The notes under the pieces were generated by a model. It was not told where the DNA came from. It saw only the letters and a program-made list of their open reading frames with translations, and made no database searches. Both the position numbers and the translations under genes were made by a program. A DNA stretch of 64,000 bases from an uncultured Pelagibacteraceae bacterium. Lineage in GTDB: Bacteria; Pseudomonadota; Alphaproteobacteria; Pelagibacterales; Pelagibacteraceae. Below are positions 39,920 to 49,661 of this stretch, piece by piece (the stretch's first letter is position 1; each line of letters begins with the position of its first letter). The stretch is taken from the NCBI GenBank assembly GCA_902615045.1, contig CACMNP010000002.1, forward strand, positions 1 through 64,000, read 5' to 3'.

Positions 39920-39972
39920 TTTAATAATTTTGATGATATTAGATATAATATGAATGTGATAGGATTTATTTA

Positions 39973-40107
39973 ATGAAAAAAAGAAAAAGAAAAAAAAATA
40001 TTAATAGAGATCATGAGTCAGTGCCTAAGATGTTTGCAAAAAAATACATATATTTCTATTATCCCTTTTTCTGGATCATTCTAATAATATTCTTATTACT
40101 AAAATGA
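39973..40107 (+). CDS. Small 44-aa basic single-TM protein (not in supplied ORF track)
   Basis: Hand translation: MKKRKRKKNINRDHESVPKMFAKKYIYFYYPFFWIILIIFLLLK*; stop overlaps the downstream agmatinase ATG as ATGA (40104..40107). Confidence 0.65.
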   Translation: MKKRKRKKNINRDHESVPKMFAKKYIYFYYPFFWIILIIFLLLK

Positions 40108-41057
40108 CAAAGTCTAAAAAACCTATTCAGCCTGTTAGTGGCACAGAAGTGCCAAGATATGCGGGCCCTTCTACATTTGCAAGATTACCTGAGCTAAGAG
40201 ATGTAGAAAGTTGTGATGTTGCTATTGTCGGAGTTCCATTTGATTCAGGAACCAGTTATAGACCAGGTGCAAGATTTGGCCCACAAAGTATTAGACAAGC
40301 ATCTAGACATTTAAGGACTAATTATCATCCTAATTATGATGTAGAACCATTCAAAGTACAACAAGTTGCAGATGCAGGTGACATTACTTGTAATCCATTT
40401 AATATTGATGAAGCCATCAAACAAATTGAAGTAGGAGCAACCGATTTATTAAATAAAGTTGGAGGAATAATAAGCCTTGGAGGAGATCACACAATTGCTG
40501 TGCCTTTACTTAGAGCAGCCAATAAAAAGAATAATGGACCCGTATCACTTGTTCATTTTGATGCCCATTTAGATACCTGGGATACCTACTTTGGAGCACC
40601 ATATACGCATGGCACTCCATTTAGAAGGGCTCGAGAGGAAAATTTATTTTTAGATGATGCCTCTATGCATGTAGGTATAAGAGGTCCACTTTATAGCAGA
40701 GATGATATAAAAAATGATGAAAGCTTTGGATTTAAAATTATTCACTGTGACGAATTTCAAACAGAAGGAATTGATAAAATCGTTGAAAGAATAAAAAATA
40801 GAGTAGGTGATAATGCATTATATTTATCCATTGATATTGATGTATTAGATCCAGCATTTGCACCAGGCACAGGAACACCTGAAATTGCAGGAATGACCAC
40901 AAGAGAAATGGTAAACGTCCTCAGGGGTTTATCAGGCTTAAATTTGATTTCTGCAGATATAGTTGAAGTTGCGCCTGCTTATGACCATGCAGAAGTAACC
41001 TCTCTAGCTGCAGCAACAATTGTTTATGAATTAACAAATTTATTTGCAAAATCGTGA
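40104..41057 (+). CDS. speB: Agmatinase/ureohydrolase family protein
   Basis: GGDHTIAVPLLRA, HFDAHLDTWD, SIDIDVLDPAFAPGTGTPE Mn-binding motifs. Confidence 0.88.
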   Translation: MTKSKKPIQPVSGTEVPRYAGPSTFARLPELRDVESCDVAIVGVPFDSGTSYRPGARFGPQSIRQASRHLRTNYHPNYDVEPFKVQQVADAGDITCNPFNIDEAIKQIEVGATDLLNKVGGIISLGGDHTIAVPLLRAANKKNNGPVSLVHFDAHLDTWDTYFGAPYTHGTPFRRAREENLFLDDASMHVGIRGPLYSRDDIKNDESFGFKIIHCDEFQTEGIDKIVERIKNRVGDNALYLSIDIDVLDPAFAPGTGTPEIAGMTTREMVNVLRGLSGLNLISADIVEVAPAYDHAEVTSLAAATIVYELTNLFAKS

Positions 41058-41077
41058 AGAAAGGATAATTTGCGCGC

Positions 41078-42511
41078 ATGATTGAAAAGAGAAATTTTTA
41101 TATTAATGGTTTATGGGTTCCTCCAAAAAACCCAAAAGATATTGAGGTCATAAATCCAGCAACAGAAAATAATTGTGCAGTAATTTCTTTAGGCAGTAAG
41201 GAGGATATCAATGATGCAGTTTTAGCAGCTAAAGAAGCTTTTAAAACCTGGGGATTTACCTCTAAAGAAGAAAGATTGTCATTATTAGAAGTTTTTTATT
41301 CATTATATAAAAAAAGATGGAATGATATTACAGATGCAATTATTCAAGAGATGGGAGCGCCAAAAGACTTTGCGTCAAAACTACAAACAGGAACTGGCGC
41401 GAGTCATACAAAATCATTTATTCGTTATCTAAAAGAATTTGAATTCGAAAAACCTTTGGGAGATCATGCAAAAAATCAAAGAATAATATACGAGCCCAAA
41501 GGTGTGTGTGCACTAATAACACCGTGGAACTGGCCAATAAATCAAGTTACTTTAAAAGTCATTCCTGCACTGGCCTCTGGTTGTACTATGATTTTAAAAC
41601 CTTCAGAACTAGCACCTTTATCGGCAATGATCATAGCTGAATTAATAGATGAAGCAAAATTTCCGAAAGGTGTTTTTAATTTAGTTAATGGAGATGGGGA
41701 AATAACTGGAGATGCATTAACAAGTCATCCAGATGTAAATATGATTTCATTCACCGGTTCTACAAGAGCAGGGGCTTTAATTTCTCAAAATGCTGCAAAG
41801 GACTTTAAAAGAGTAAGTTTGGAGCTAGGAGGAAAAGGTGCAAATATTATATTTGAAGATGCTGATGCTGAAGCAATTGAAAGAGGTGCGTTTAGATGTT
41901 TTAGAAATTCAGGACAATCATGTAATGCCCCTACAAGAATGCTTGTTGAAAAATCAATATATAATGAAGCGATAGAAAGACTGAGAAAATATGCAAATGA
42001 ATTTAAAGTAGATGATCCAAATAAAAGTGGAGAGCATATTGGTCCTGTAATTTCTGAAACTCAATTCAATAAAATTCAAGGTTTAATTCAAAAAGGAATA
42101 GATGAAGGAGCAAAATTAGTTGCAGGTGGAGTTGGAAAACCAAACGGATTAAATGATGGTTATTATGTTAAACCGACAGTTTTTGCAGATGTAAAAAATG
42201 AAATGGAAATTGCAAGAACAGAAATATTTGGTCCTGTTTTATCTGTTATTCCATTTGAAACCGAAGAAGAGGCAATTAAAATTGCAAATGATACTGATTA
42301 TGGATTAACAAACTATATTCAAACTCAAGATAAGGAAAAGGTACAAAGAGTTGCCAGAAAACTTAGATCTGGAATGGTTGATGTAAATGGTGCTGGTATT
42401 GCAGTTGATGCACCTTTTGGAGGTTTCAAACATTCTGGAATTGGAAGGGAAGCAGGTAAAGAAGGATTGCTTGAATTTCTAGAAGTTAAATCTGTAGGTG
42501 GTTGGAATTAA
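41078..42511 (+). CDS. NAD-dependent aldehyde dehydrogenase (paralog of 15228..16661)
   Basis: TPWNWPINQ, SLELGGKGANIIF, NSGQSCNAPTRM. Confidence 0.9.
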   Translation: MIEKRNFYINGLWVPPKNPKDIEVINPATENNCAVISLGSKEDINDAVLAAKEAFKTWGFTSKEERLSLLEVFYSLYKKRWNDITDAIIQEMGAPKDFASKLQTGTGASHTKSFIRYLKEFEFEKPLGDHAKNQRIIYEPKGVCALITPWNWPINQVTLKVIPALASGCTMILKPSELAPLSAMIIAELIDEAKFPKGVFNLVNGDGEITGDALTSHPDVNMISFTGSTRAGALISQNAAKDFKRVSLELGGKGANIIFEDADAEAIERGAFRCFRNSGQSCNAPTRMLVEKSIYNEAIERLRKYANEFKVDDPNKSGEHIGPVISETQFNKIQGLIQKGIDEGAKLVAGGVGKPNGLNDGYYVKPTVFADVKNEMEIARTEIFGPVLSVIPFETEEEAIKIANDTDYGLTNYIQTQDKEKVQRVARKLRSGMVDVNGAGIAVDAPFGGFKHSGIGREAGKEGLLEFLEVKSVGGWN

Positions 42512-43695
42512 TTTATAGATTTATCTTTTATACCTTTTAAAAAGTCTAGACATTTCTTTAATTCACTAAGTTCTATATATTCATCAATTTTATGAGCCTG
42601 TTCAATCGAACCGGGCCCACAAACTACAGTGCTAATACCAACTTCTTGAAAGAGTCCAGCCTCTGTTCCAAATGAAACAGCTTCTCTTGAATTGTCACCA
42701 GTTATACTAGAAACAAATTCACAAGCTTCGGAATCGTTCAATCTATTAAATCCAACTACTTCGCCTATAATTTCTTTTTTAATATAAGCATCTGAAAAAA
42801 CTTTTTTCATTTCTGGCAATAATTCTTTATCAACATAATCGTCTATTATTTGATTTACAAAATCTCCATCTTCTCTGACCACTGGTCTAGTTTCCCATTC
42901 AACTTTACATTTATCAGCGATAACATTATGAGCTATACCACCTGAAATTCCACCAACTGATAATGTAGAATATGGTGGATTAAATATACAATCTTTAGGA
43001 GCTCTATCTTTTAGTTTTGATCTAATTTCTAGTAATTTGTTTACATACCTAGATGCATATTCAACTGCATTAACACCTTGGCCTGGTTTAGAACTATGAC
43101 CAGCTAAACCTCCAAAGTGAACTGTATATTCATTCATACCTTTATGGGCATCAATGATTTTCATATTGGTTGGTTCACCAATAATGCAAATTCCATCTTT
43201 AATATCTCTTTTTTTTAATTCTTTTATTAATAATGGTGCACCGATACATGCAGTTTCTTCATCGAATGTAAATGAAAAGTGAATGTCTCTATCTAAATTA
43301 TTTTCTTTAAATACAGGAGCATATGCTAGAGCACATGCAATAAAACCTTTCATATCACAAGAACCTCTCCCAAATAATTTCTCATTTCTTATAGTTGCAA
43401 CAAATGGATCAGTAGACCAACCTTTTGAAACTGGAACTACATCTGTATGACCTGAAAGAATAATAGGTTTCTTACCATTTCCATTTTTAGATTTTAAAGA
43501 AGCAAAAAGATTAACTCGTTTTTTATCACCATCAAAAATTCTAAATGAAGTTGCTCCTAAATTTTTTAAAATATCGTCACAATAATTAATGAGACTATTA
43601 TTATCGTTTCCAGAAATAGTTTTGAAAGCAATCAAATCTGTCAATATTTGTATCGAATTTTTATAAATTTTATCAGGATTATTTTCTGTACTCAT
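42508..43695 (-). CDS. argE: Acetylornithine deacetylase-like M20 hydrolase
   Basis: LSGHTDVVPVSKGW, GRGSCDMKGFIA, FTFDEETACIGA, ArgE-like M20 motifs. Confidence 0.85.
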   Translation of the reverse strand: MSTENNPDKIYKNSIQILTDLIAFKTISGNDNNSLINYCDDILKNLGATSFRIFDGDKKRVNLFASLKSKNGNGKKPIILSGHTDVVPVSKGWSTDPFVATIRNEKLFGRGSCDMKGFIACALAYAPVFKENNLDRDIHFSFTFDEETACIGAPLLIKELKKRDIKDGICIIGEPTNMKIIDAHKGMNEYTVHFGGLAGHSSKPGQGVNAVEYASRYVNKLLEIRSKLKDRAPKDCIFNPPYSTLSVGGISGGIAHNVIADKCKVEWETRPVVREDGDFVNQIIDDYVDKELLPEMKKVFSDAYIKKEIIGEVVGFNRLNDSEACEFVSSITGDNSREAVSFGTEAGLFQEVGISTVVCGPGSIEQAHKIDEYIELSELKKCLDFLKGIKDKSIN

Positions 43696-43720
43696 TTACA
43701 AATCATTATATATTAAATTT

Positions 43721-44062
43721 ATGAAAGAACAAATTACGTATGAAGACTTTGATAAAGTTGATATCAGATTGGGAACAATTATTTCTGTAAGAAAAAATGA
43801 AAAAGCACGAAAACCTTCATTAGTTGTAGAAGTTGATTTTGGAGAAAAGATAGGGATAAAACAATCTTCAGCTCAAATTACCCATTATTACAATGAAGAG
43901 AATCTTAAAGGAAAACAAGTAATTGGTGTTTGTAATTTTGCAGAAAAAAATATTGCAGGAGTTGTATCACAAGTATTAATTCTTGGAGCTATAGATGCAG
44001 AAGGTAGAGTAACTTTAGTTCATCCATCTCAAGAAGCAGAGAATGGATTACCAATTGCTTAA
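43721..44062 (+). CDS. tRNA-binding domain protein (CsaA-like)
   Basis: Short stand-alone tRNA_bind OB fold: DFDKVDIRLGTIISVRKNEKARKPSLVVEVDFG...QVIGVCNF. Confidence 0.88.
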   Translation: MKEQITYEDFDKVDIRLGTIISVRKNEKARKPSLVVEVDFGEKIGIKQSSAQITHYYNEENLKGKQVIGVCNFAEKNIAGVVSQVLILGAIDAEGRVTLVHPSQEAENGLPIA

Positions 44063-44653
44063 ATGCATCCAGAACTATTATCATTAAGTTTATTTTTTTT
44101 TGTTACCAGTTGCTCACCTGGCCCAAATAATATTGTTGCATCTCATTCAGGTTTTAATCATGGAGTAAAAAAAACTATACCTCTTATGTTAGGTGTTATA
44201 TTTGGTTTTACCTCAATGCTATCTTTAGTCAATTTTGGGCTAATCAATGTTTTTAAATTATATCCAATAATTCAAAAGATTTTAGTTTTTACAGGGTCTG
44301 CATTTTTAGTTTATTTGGCTTACAGAATTTCATTTTCTAAATCATCAAATCAAAAAGAAAAACTAGAACCTGTTAAATTTATAGAAACATTTCTTTTTCA
44401 ATTTTTGAATCCTAAAGGAGTAATTGTTGCTATTATTGCAGTATCAACTTATATCGAATCTGGAGATAACTTTTTTACTTATTCTTTCTGGCTCCTAACT
44501 TCTGCCTTTTTCTTTGCTATATTTAGTATCTTATTCTGGACTTTAATTGGTAAATTTATGAGAAAATTCGCGACAAATGAGAAATTTATTAAATGGTTCA
44601 ATTATGTTATGTCAGCGCTTTTATTAGGCTGCATAGCTACATTTTATTATTAA
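44063..44653 (+). CDS. LysE/RhtB family transporter
   Basis: FFVTSCSPGPNNIVASHSGFNHG signature; multi-TM; FQFLNPKGV. Confidence 0.88.
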   Translation: MHPELLSLSLFFFVTSCSPGPNNIVASHSGFNHGVKKTIPLMLGVIFGFTSMLSLVNFGLINVFKLYPIIQKILVFTGSAFLVYLAYRISFSKSSNQKEKLEPVKFIETFLFQFLNPKGVIVAIIAVSTYIESGDNFFTYSFWLLTSAFFFAIFSILFWTLIGKFMRKFATNEKFIKWFNYVMSALLLGCIATFYY

Positions 44654-44655
44654 AT

Positions 44656-47325
44656 ATGAAACCAGGAGACAAAAACTCGTTCAATTCGTTAACTAAAATT
44701 TCAGTTAACGGCAAAAGTTATAATTTTTACTCACTGAAAGAGGCTGAGAAAAATGGTTTAGCAGGTATATCAAAGCTTCCAAAATCATTGAAAGTCTTAC
44801 TTGAGAATTTGTTAAGATTTGAAGACGATATAACAATTAATAAAAAACAAATTGAATCTATTAAAGATTGGTTAAAATCTAAAAGTTCTAATACAGAAAT
44901 TGCATATAGGCCTGCGAGAGTTTTACTTCAAGATTATACTGGAATTCCTGCGGTTGCAGATTTAGCTGCAATGAGAGAGGCTGTAAAAGAAAAAAATAAA
45001 GATCCAAGTACTATCAATCCATTATCATCAGTTGATTTGGTAATTGATCACTCTGTACAAGTAGATAAATATGCAAATAAAAATTCATTAAAAGAAAATG
45101 TTGATATTGAATTTAATCGGAATGCTGAAAGATATTCTTTTCTCAAATGGGGGCAACAAGCATTCAATAATTTTAGAATAGTTCCACCGGGAACTGGAAT
45201 ATGTCATCAAGTTAATTTGGAATACCTTTCAAAAGTTGTTTGGAATGAAAAATATAAAGGTGAAGAATATATATTTCCAGATACTTTAGTTGGAACAGAT
45301 AGTCATACAACTATGGTAAACGGCCTATCGGTTTTGGGCTGGGGCGTAGGAGGAATTGAAGCTGAAGCTGGAATGTTAGGTCAGCCTATTTCAATGTTAA
45401 TACCTGAAGTTATTGGGTTTGAAATGAAATCAAAAATGCCAGAAGGTACAACAGCAACTGATCTTGTTTTAACTGTAGTTAAAATGTTGAGAGACAAAGG
45501 AGTTGTGGGAAAGTTTGTCGAATTCTATGGTGAAGGACTAAAAAATCTGACTTTAGCAGATAGAGCTACTATAGCAAATATGGCACCTGAGTATGGTGCA
45601 ACTTGTGGTTTTTTCCCAATAGATGACGAGACTTTAAAATATTTAAAATTCTCAGGAAGAGATGATCAAAATGTTGAAATTGTAAAACAGTATGCTCATG
45701 AACAAGGACTTTGGGCAAGTTTAGATGTAGAATTTACAGATACTCTATCTTTAGATATGTCAACTATAGTACCGACTATTTCAGGACCAAAACGTCCCCA
45801 AGATAAAGTTTTGCTAACTAATGCATCATCAAATTTTAAAAAAGTGTTTTCAGAAGTTACAAAAAAAGAAAAACCAAATATTTATAATGTTGAAAAAGAA
45901 GAATTTAAAATAACCGATGGTGATGTTTTAATTGCTGCAATCACTTCTTGCACTAATACTTCTAATCCAAGTGTACTAATTGGAGCAGGTTTACTTGCAA
46001 AAAATGCAATTGAAAAAGGTTTAATGACTAAGCCCTGGGTTAAAACATCTTTGGCGCCGGGATCTCAAGTAGTTACAGATTATCTAGAAAAAGCTGGGCT
46101 AAATATTTATTTAGATAAGTTAGGATTTAATTTAGTTGGTTATGGATGCACTACTTGTATTGGTAATTCAGGTCCATTAGCTGATAACATATCAGATTCC
46201 ATAAAAAATAATAATATTTATGCTGTTTCAGTTTTATCTGGAAACAGAAACTTTGAAGGAAGGATTTCACCTCTAATAAAAGCAAACTACTTAGCGTCTC
46301 CGCCATTAGTTGTTGCTTATGCAATAGTAGGAACTATGAGATTTGATTTATTTAAGGATCCGTTAGGTAAAGATAAAGATGGTAAAGATGTTTTTTTAAA
46401 AGATATATGGCCATCTAACAAAGAAATAGAAGAAACATTGAGAAATTCATTAAATGCAGAAATGTTTATAAAAAGATACTCAAATGTTTCCCAAGGACCA
46501 GAACAATGGCAAAAAATTAAAACAGAAGAAACCAATATTTATAATTGGGAAGATAATTCAACATATGTAAAAAAACCTCCATTTTTTGACAATCTTCCTG
46601 ATAAACCAGAAGGATTTAAAGAAATTAAGGATGCAAGACCACTATTAATATTAGGTGATAGCATTACCACTGACCATATTTCACCTGCTGGATCAATTCA
46701 AAAAGATAGTCCGACTGGAGAATATTTTATGAAACATCAAATACTTCCTAAAGACTATAACTCCTATGGAGCAAGAAGAGGGAATCATGAGGTTATGATG
46801 AGAGGGACTTTTGCGAATATAAGAATTAGAAATGAAATGGCACCTGGTACTGAAGGTGGTTTTACAAAGTTGTACCCTGAAGAAAAAGTAATGCCAGTAT
46901 ATGATGCGGTTGTTGAATATAAAAAAAGAGGTACTGATTTAGTTGTAATTGGTGGTAAAGAGTATGGAACTGGTTCTTCTAGAGATTGGGCAGCCAAAGG
47001 AACTAAACTTTTAGGTGTAAAAGCTGTTTTTGCAGAAAGTTTTGAGAGAATTCATAGATCAAATCTTATAGGAATGGGTATACTACCATTACAGTTTAAA
47101 GATGGAATAAATAGAACCAATCTAAAATTAGATGGCTCAGAACTATTTTCTATTGTTGACTTAGAAAAAGGTATAGATCCTAGAGATGAAGTTGATGTTG
47201 AAATCAAATATGTCTCTGGAGACATTAAGAGAATTAAAATGTTAAGTAGAATAGATACTAAGAACGAATTAGAGTATTACAAAAATGGTGGAATTTTACA
47301 ATATGTACTTAGGAACATGATTTAA
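44656..47325 (+). CDS. acnA: Aconitate hydratase
   Basis: FPDTLVGTDSHTTMVNGLSVLGWGVGGIEAEAGMLGQP, TSCTNTSNPSV, GYGCTTCIGNSGPL; start moved from 44593 to the ATG at 44656 directly after the lysE stop. Confidence 0.95.
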   Translation: MKPGDKNSFNSLTKISVNGKSYNFYSLKEAEKNGLAGISKLPKSLKVLLENLLRFEDDITINKKQIESIKDWLKSKSSNTEIAYRPARVLLQDYTGIPAVADLAAMREAVKEKNKDPSTINPLSSVDLVIDHSVQVDKYANKNSLKENVDIEFNRNAERYSFLKWGQQAFNNFRIVPPGTGICHQVNLEYLSKVVWNEKYKGEEYIFPDTLVGTDSHTTMVNGLSVLGWGVGGIEAEAGMLGQPISMLIPEVIGFEMKSKMPEGTTATDLVLTVVKMLRDKGVVGKFVEFYGEGLKNLTLADRATIANMAPEYGATCGFFPIDDETLKYLKFSGRDDQNVEIVKQYAHEQGLWASLDVEFTDTLSLDMSTIVPTISGPKRPQDKVLLTNASSNFKKVFSEVTKKEKPNIYNVEKEEFKITDGDVLIAAITSCTNTSNPSVLIGAGLLAKNAIEKGLMTKPWVKTSLAPGSQVVTDYLEKAGLNIYLDKLGFNLVGYGCTTCIGNSGPLADNISDSIKNNNIYAVSVLSGNRNFEGRISPLIKANYLASPPLVVAYAIVGTMRFDLFKDPLGKDKDGKDVFLKDIWPSNKEIEETLRNSLNAEMFIKRYSNVSQGPEQWQKIKTEETNIYNWEDNSTYVKKPPFFDNLPDKPEGFKEIKDARPLLILGDSITTDHISPAGSIQKDSPTGEYFMKHQILPKDYNSYGARRGNHEVMMRGTFANIRIRNEMAPGTEGGFTKLYPEEKVMPVYDAVVEYKKRGTDLVVIGGKEYGTGSSRDWAAKGTKLLGVKAVFAESFERIHRSNLIGMGILPLQFKDGINRTNLKLDGSELFSIVDLEKGIDPRDEVDVEIKYVSGDIKRIKMLSRIDTKNELEYYKNGGILQYVLRNMI

Positions 47326-47969
47326 TGGATGAAGATATTGAAATAATAAATACCCAAACACGTAATGAAAAAATTAAAAACTTTTTCATAAATAATAAAA
47401 ATTCTTTAATTTCGATATTAGTAATAATTATTTTGGCTTTAATTGGCTACTTTTCTTTTGAAGAATATCAATCTAGCAAAAGAGAAAAATTAGCTGATAA
47501 ATACGACTTAGCTGTAATAAGATATGAAGCTGATAATAAATATAACGTGATCCCAGATCTTAAAGAGGTGATTAATGCTAAAGACAAAACATATTCTCCT
47601 CTAGCCTTTTATTTTTTGCTAGATAACGATTTGATAAATTCAAAAGATGAAATTAACAATTATTTTGATATTTTAATTAATGATATTGGCTTGGATAAAA
47701 AGTTTAAAGAGCTAACAATCTTTAAAAAAGGCCTATATAATTCAGACTTTTCAGATGAAAATGAATTGTTAGCTATTTTCAATCCTTTAATTAAAGCAGA
47801 TAGTATATGGAAACCACATAGTCTTTATATTATGGCAGAATATTATTTATCAAAAAATCAAATGCAAAAATCAAAAGAATTTTTTGAGCAAATAATTAGT
47901 CTTGAAAATAATAACTCAAAAATAAAAACCAAAGCTCAAAAAAGGCTAAGATCTAGTTTCAGTGAGTAG
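47325..47969 (+). CDS. TPR-like membrane-anchored protein (YfgM/DUF2659-like)
   Basis: N-terminal TM, C-terminal helical repeat-like segment; immediately upstream of BamB-like gene. Confidence 0.6.
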   Translation: MDEDIEIINTQTRNEKIKNFFINNKNSLISILVIIILALIGYFSFEEYQSSKREKLADKYDLAVIRYEADNKYNVIPDLKEVINAKDKTYSPLAFYFLLDNDLINSKDEINNYFDILINDIGLDKKFKELTIFKKGLYNSDFSDENELLAIFNPLIKADSIWKPHSLYIMAEYYLSKNQMQKSKEFFEQIISLENNNSKIKTKAQKRLRSSFSE

Positions 47970-49230
47970 GATAGTATTATATTTCGTCTTTTTACTTTTA
48001 TTATCAAGTTGTGGTCAAAGTGATAAATCTTTAGAAAATACTAATTCTAAAATTTTATTTGAAGAAATTAAACCAATTCAACAACAATTAAATCCCAATA
48101 CACAAATAAATCTATCTAAATTTGTTAAAGATAATAGTTTTATAAATAATAAGACAAATAATAATGGAAATATAAACTTTGAGCCAACATTTGAAAAAAA
48201 GAAAACTTTTAAATTTTCAAAGATTAAACAATTTAATTCAATCGATACAGATATTTTATTTATCGAAAATAATGATCTAATTTATTTTGATAATAAAGGA
48301 ACGATATTAAGAATTAACGAAAAATTTGAAACTTTGTGGAAAGCAAATCATTACTCAAAGAAAGAGAGAAAACTTAATCCAATATTATATTTTAATTATA
48401 TAGATAATAAAATTATTGCTGCTGATACTCTTTCAAATATTTTTTCATTAAATTTAGATAATGGGGAACTAAACTGGAAGAAGGACAGTCTATCTCCGTT
48501 TAATTCAAATATTGCTATAAAAAATGATAAATTTGTTATTGTTGATTTTGATAATGTAATTAGGTGTTTCTCAATATTAGATGGAAATGAACTATGGAAT
48601 TTTAAAACAGAAAACACATTCATTAAATCTCAAAAAAAATTATCTGTAATTATTAAAGATGACATTGTTTATTCACTTAATAATTTGGGTGATCTGACTG
48701 CATTAAATATTAATGATGGGAGTTTAGTTTGGCAAACACCTACTCAGAGCAACGAAATATTCTTAAATGCATTTAGTCTAAAAAATTCAGAAATGATTTT
48801 AAATAATGAAACAATATATTTTTCAAATAACAAAAATGAGTTATTCTCAATTGACACAAGAACTGGTATAGTAAAATGGAAACAAACTGTAAATTCCAGT
48901 TTAAAGCCTACGATTTCTGAAAATTATATTTTTAATATTTCCGAGGAAGGATATTTATTTGTAATTGATACTGAGACTGGAAATATAGTCAGGATTACTG
49001 ATGTTTTCTCAACATTTAAAAAAAGAGAAAAAATTGCACCAGTAGGTTTTGTTATTGCTAAAAATAAAATTTATTTGTCTACCGATAATGGACGAATTTT
49101 GATTATTAATTTAACTAATTCAGAAACAGAGAAAGTAATTAAATTTAATAATGAAAAAATATCGAGGCCATTTATTAATAATGCTAATATTTTTTTAATT
49201 AAAAATAACGGAATTATAAGATCAAATTAA
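47962..49230 (+). CDS. bamB: PQQ-like beta-propeller outer membrane assembly lipoprotein (BamB-like)
   Basis: Lipobox LLLLSSCGQ; repeats such as NLDNGELNWKKD, NINDGSLVWQTP, DTRTGIVKWKQ. Confidence 0.75.
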   Translation: MSRIVLYFVFLLLLSSCGQSDKSLENTNSKILFEEIKPIQQQLNPNTQINLSKFVKDNSFINNKTNNNGNINFEPTFEKKKTFKFSKIKQFNSIDTDILFIENNDLIYFDNKGTILRINEKFETLWKANHYSKKERKLNPILYFNYIDNKIIAADTLSNIFSLNLDNGELNWKKDSLSPFNSNIAIKNDKFVIVDFDNVIRCFSILDGNELWNFKTENTFIKSQKKLSVIIKDDIVYSLNNLGDLTALNINDGSLVWQTPTQSNEIFLNAFSLKNSEMILNNETIYFSNNKNELFSIDTRTGIVKWKQTVNSSLKPTISENYIFNISEEGYLFVIDTETGNIVRITDVFSTFKKREKIAPVGFVIAKNKIYLSTDNGRILIINLTNSETEKVIKFNNEKISRPFINNANIFLIKNNGIIRSN

Positions 49231-49661
49231 TGTTATTAAAATTTTTAGAAAAAATTGGAAGAAAAAAGGTAGTTTTAGATAGGGGGCCGTCTCACCCAAA
49301 ATTTAATGAAGCTAAACCATGGATGAATAGATATTATTTATTATTTAGAAATAGACCAAAATGGTTCCCATTTAATATATTAATTCATGAAATGTTGGAT
49401 GATGATCATGGGGATGGAGTTCATAATCATCTATTCCCTTATATTACAATAATTTTGAGAGGCGGTTATTGGGAAACTACTAAAAAAGGCAAGTTCTGGA
49501 GAAAACCTGGATATATTGGATTTAGATCAGCCAATGCATTTCATAGAGTAGACCTTGAGCCAGGAACAATGCCAATGACAATTTTTATCTCTGGACCTTT
49601 TGGATTAAGAAAAGGACCAAGATCAGAATACGGTATCGATTTTAATTCAAAAAAGAATTAA
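49230..49661 (+). CDS. Cupin-like uncharacterised protein
   Basis: HEMLDDDHGDGVHNHLFPYITIILRGGYWETT...AFHRVDLEPG cupin-type pattern. Confidence 0.55.
   Translation: MLLKFLEKIGRKKVVLDRGPSHPKFNEAKPWMNRYYLLFRNRPKWFPFNILIHEMLDDDHGDGVHNHLFPYITIILRGGYWETTKKGKFWRKPGYIGFRSANAFHRVDLEPGTMPMTIFISGPFGLRKGPRSEYGIDFNSKKN

Noticed and set aside
44593-44655. N-terminal extension of aconitase in the ORF track
   Set aside because: Overlaps lysE-like coding sequence; the ATG at 44656 gives a normal AcnA start (MKPGDKNSF).
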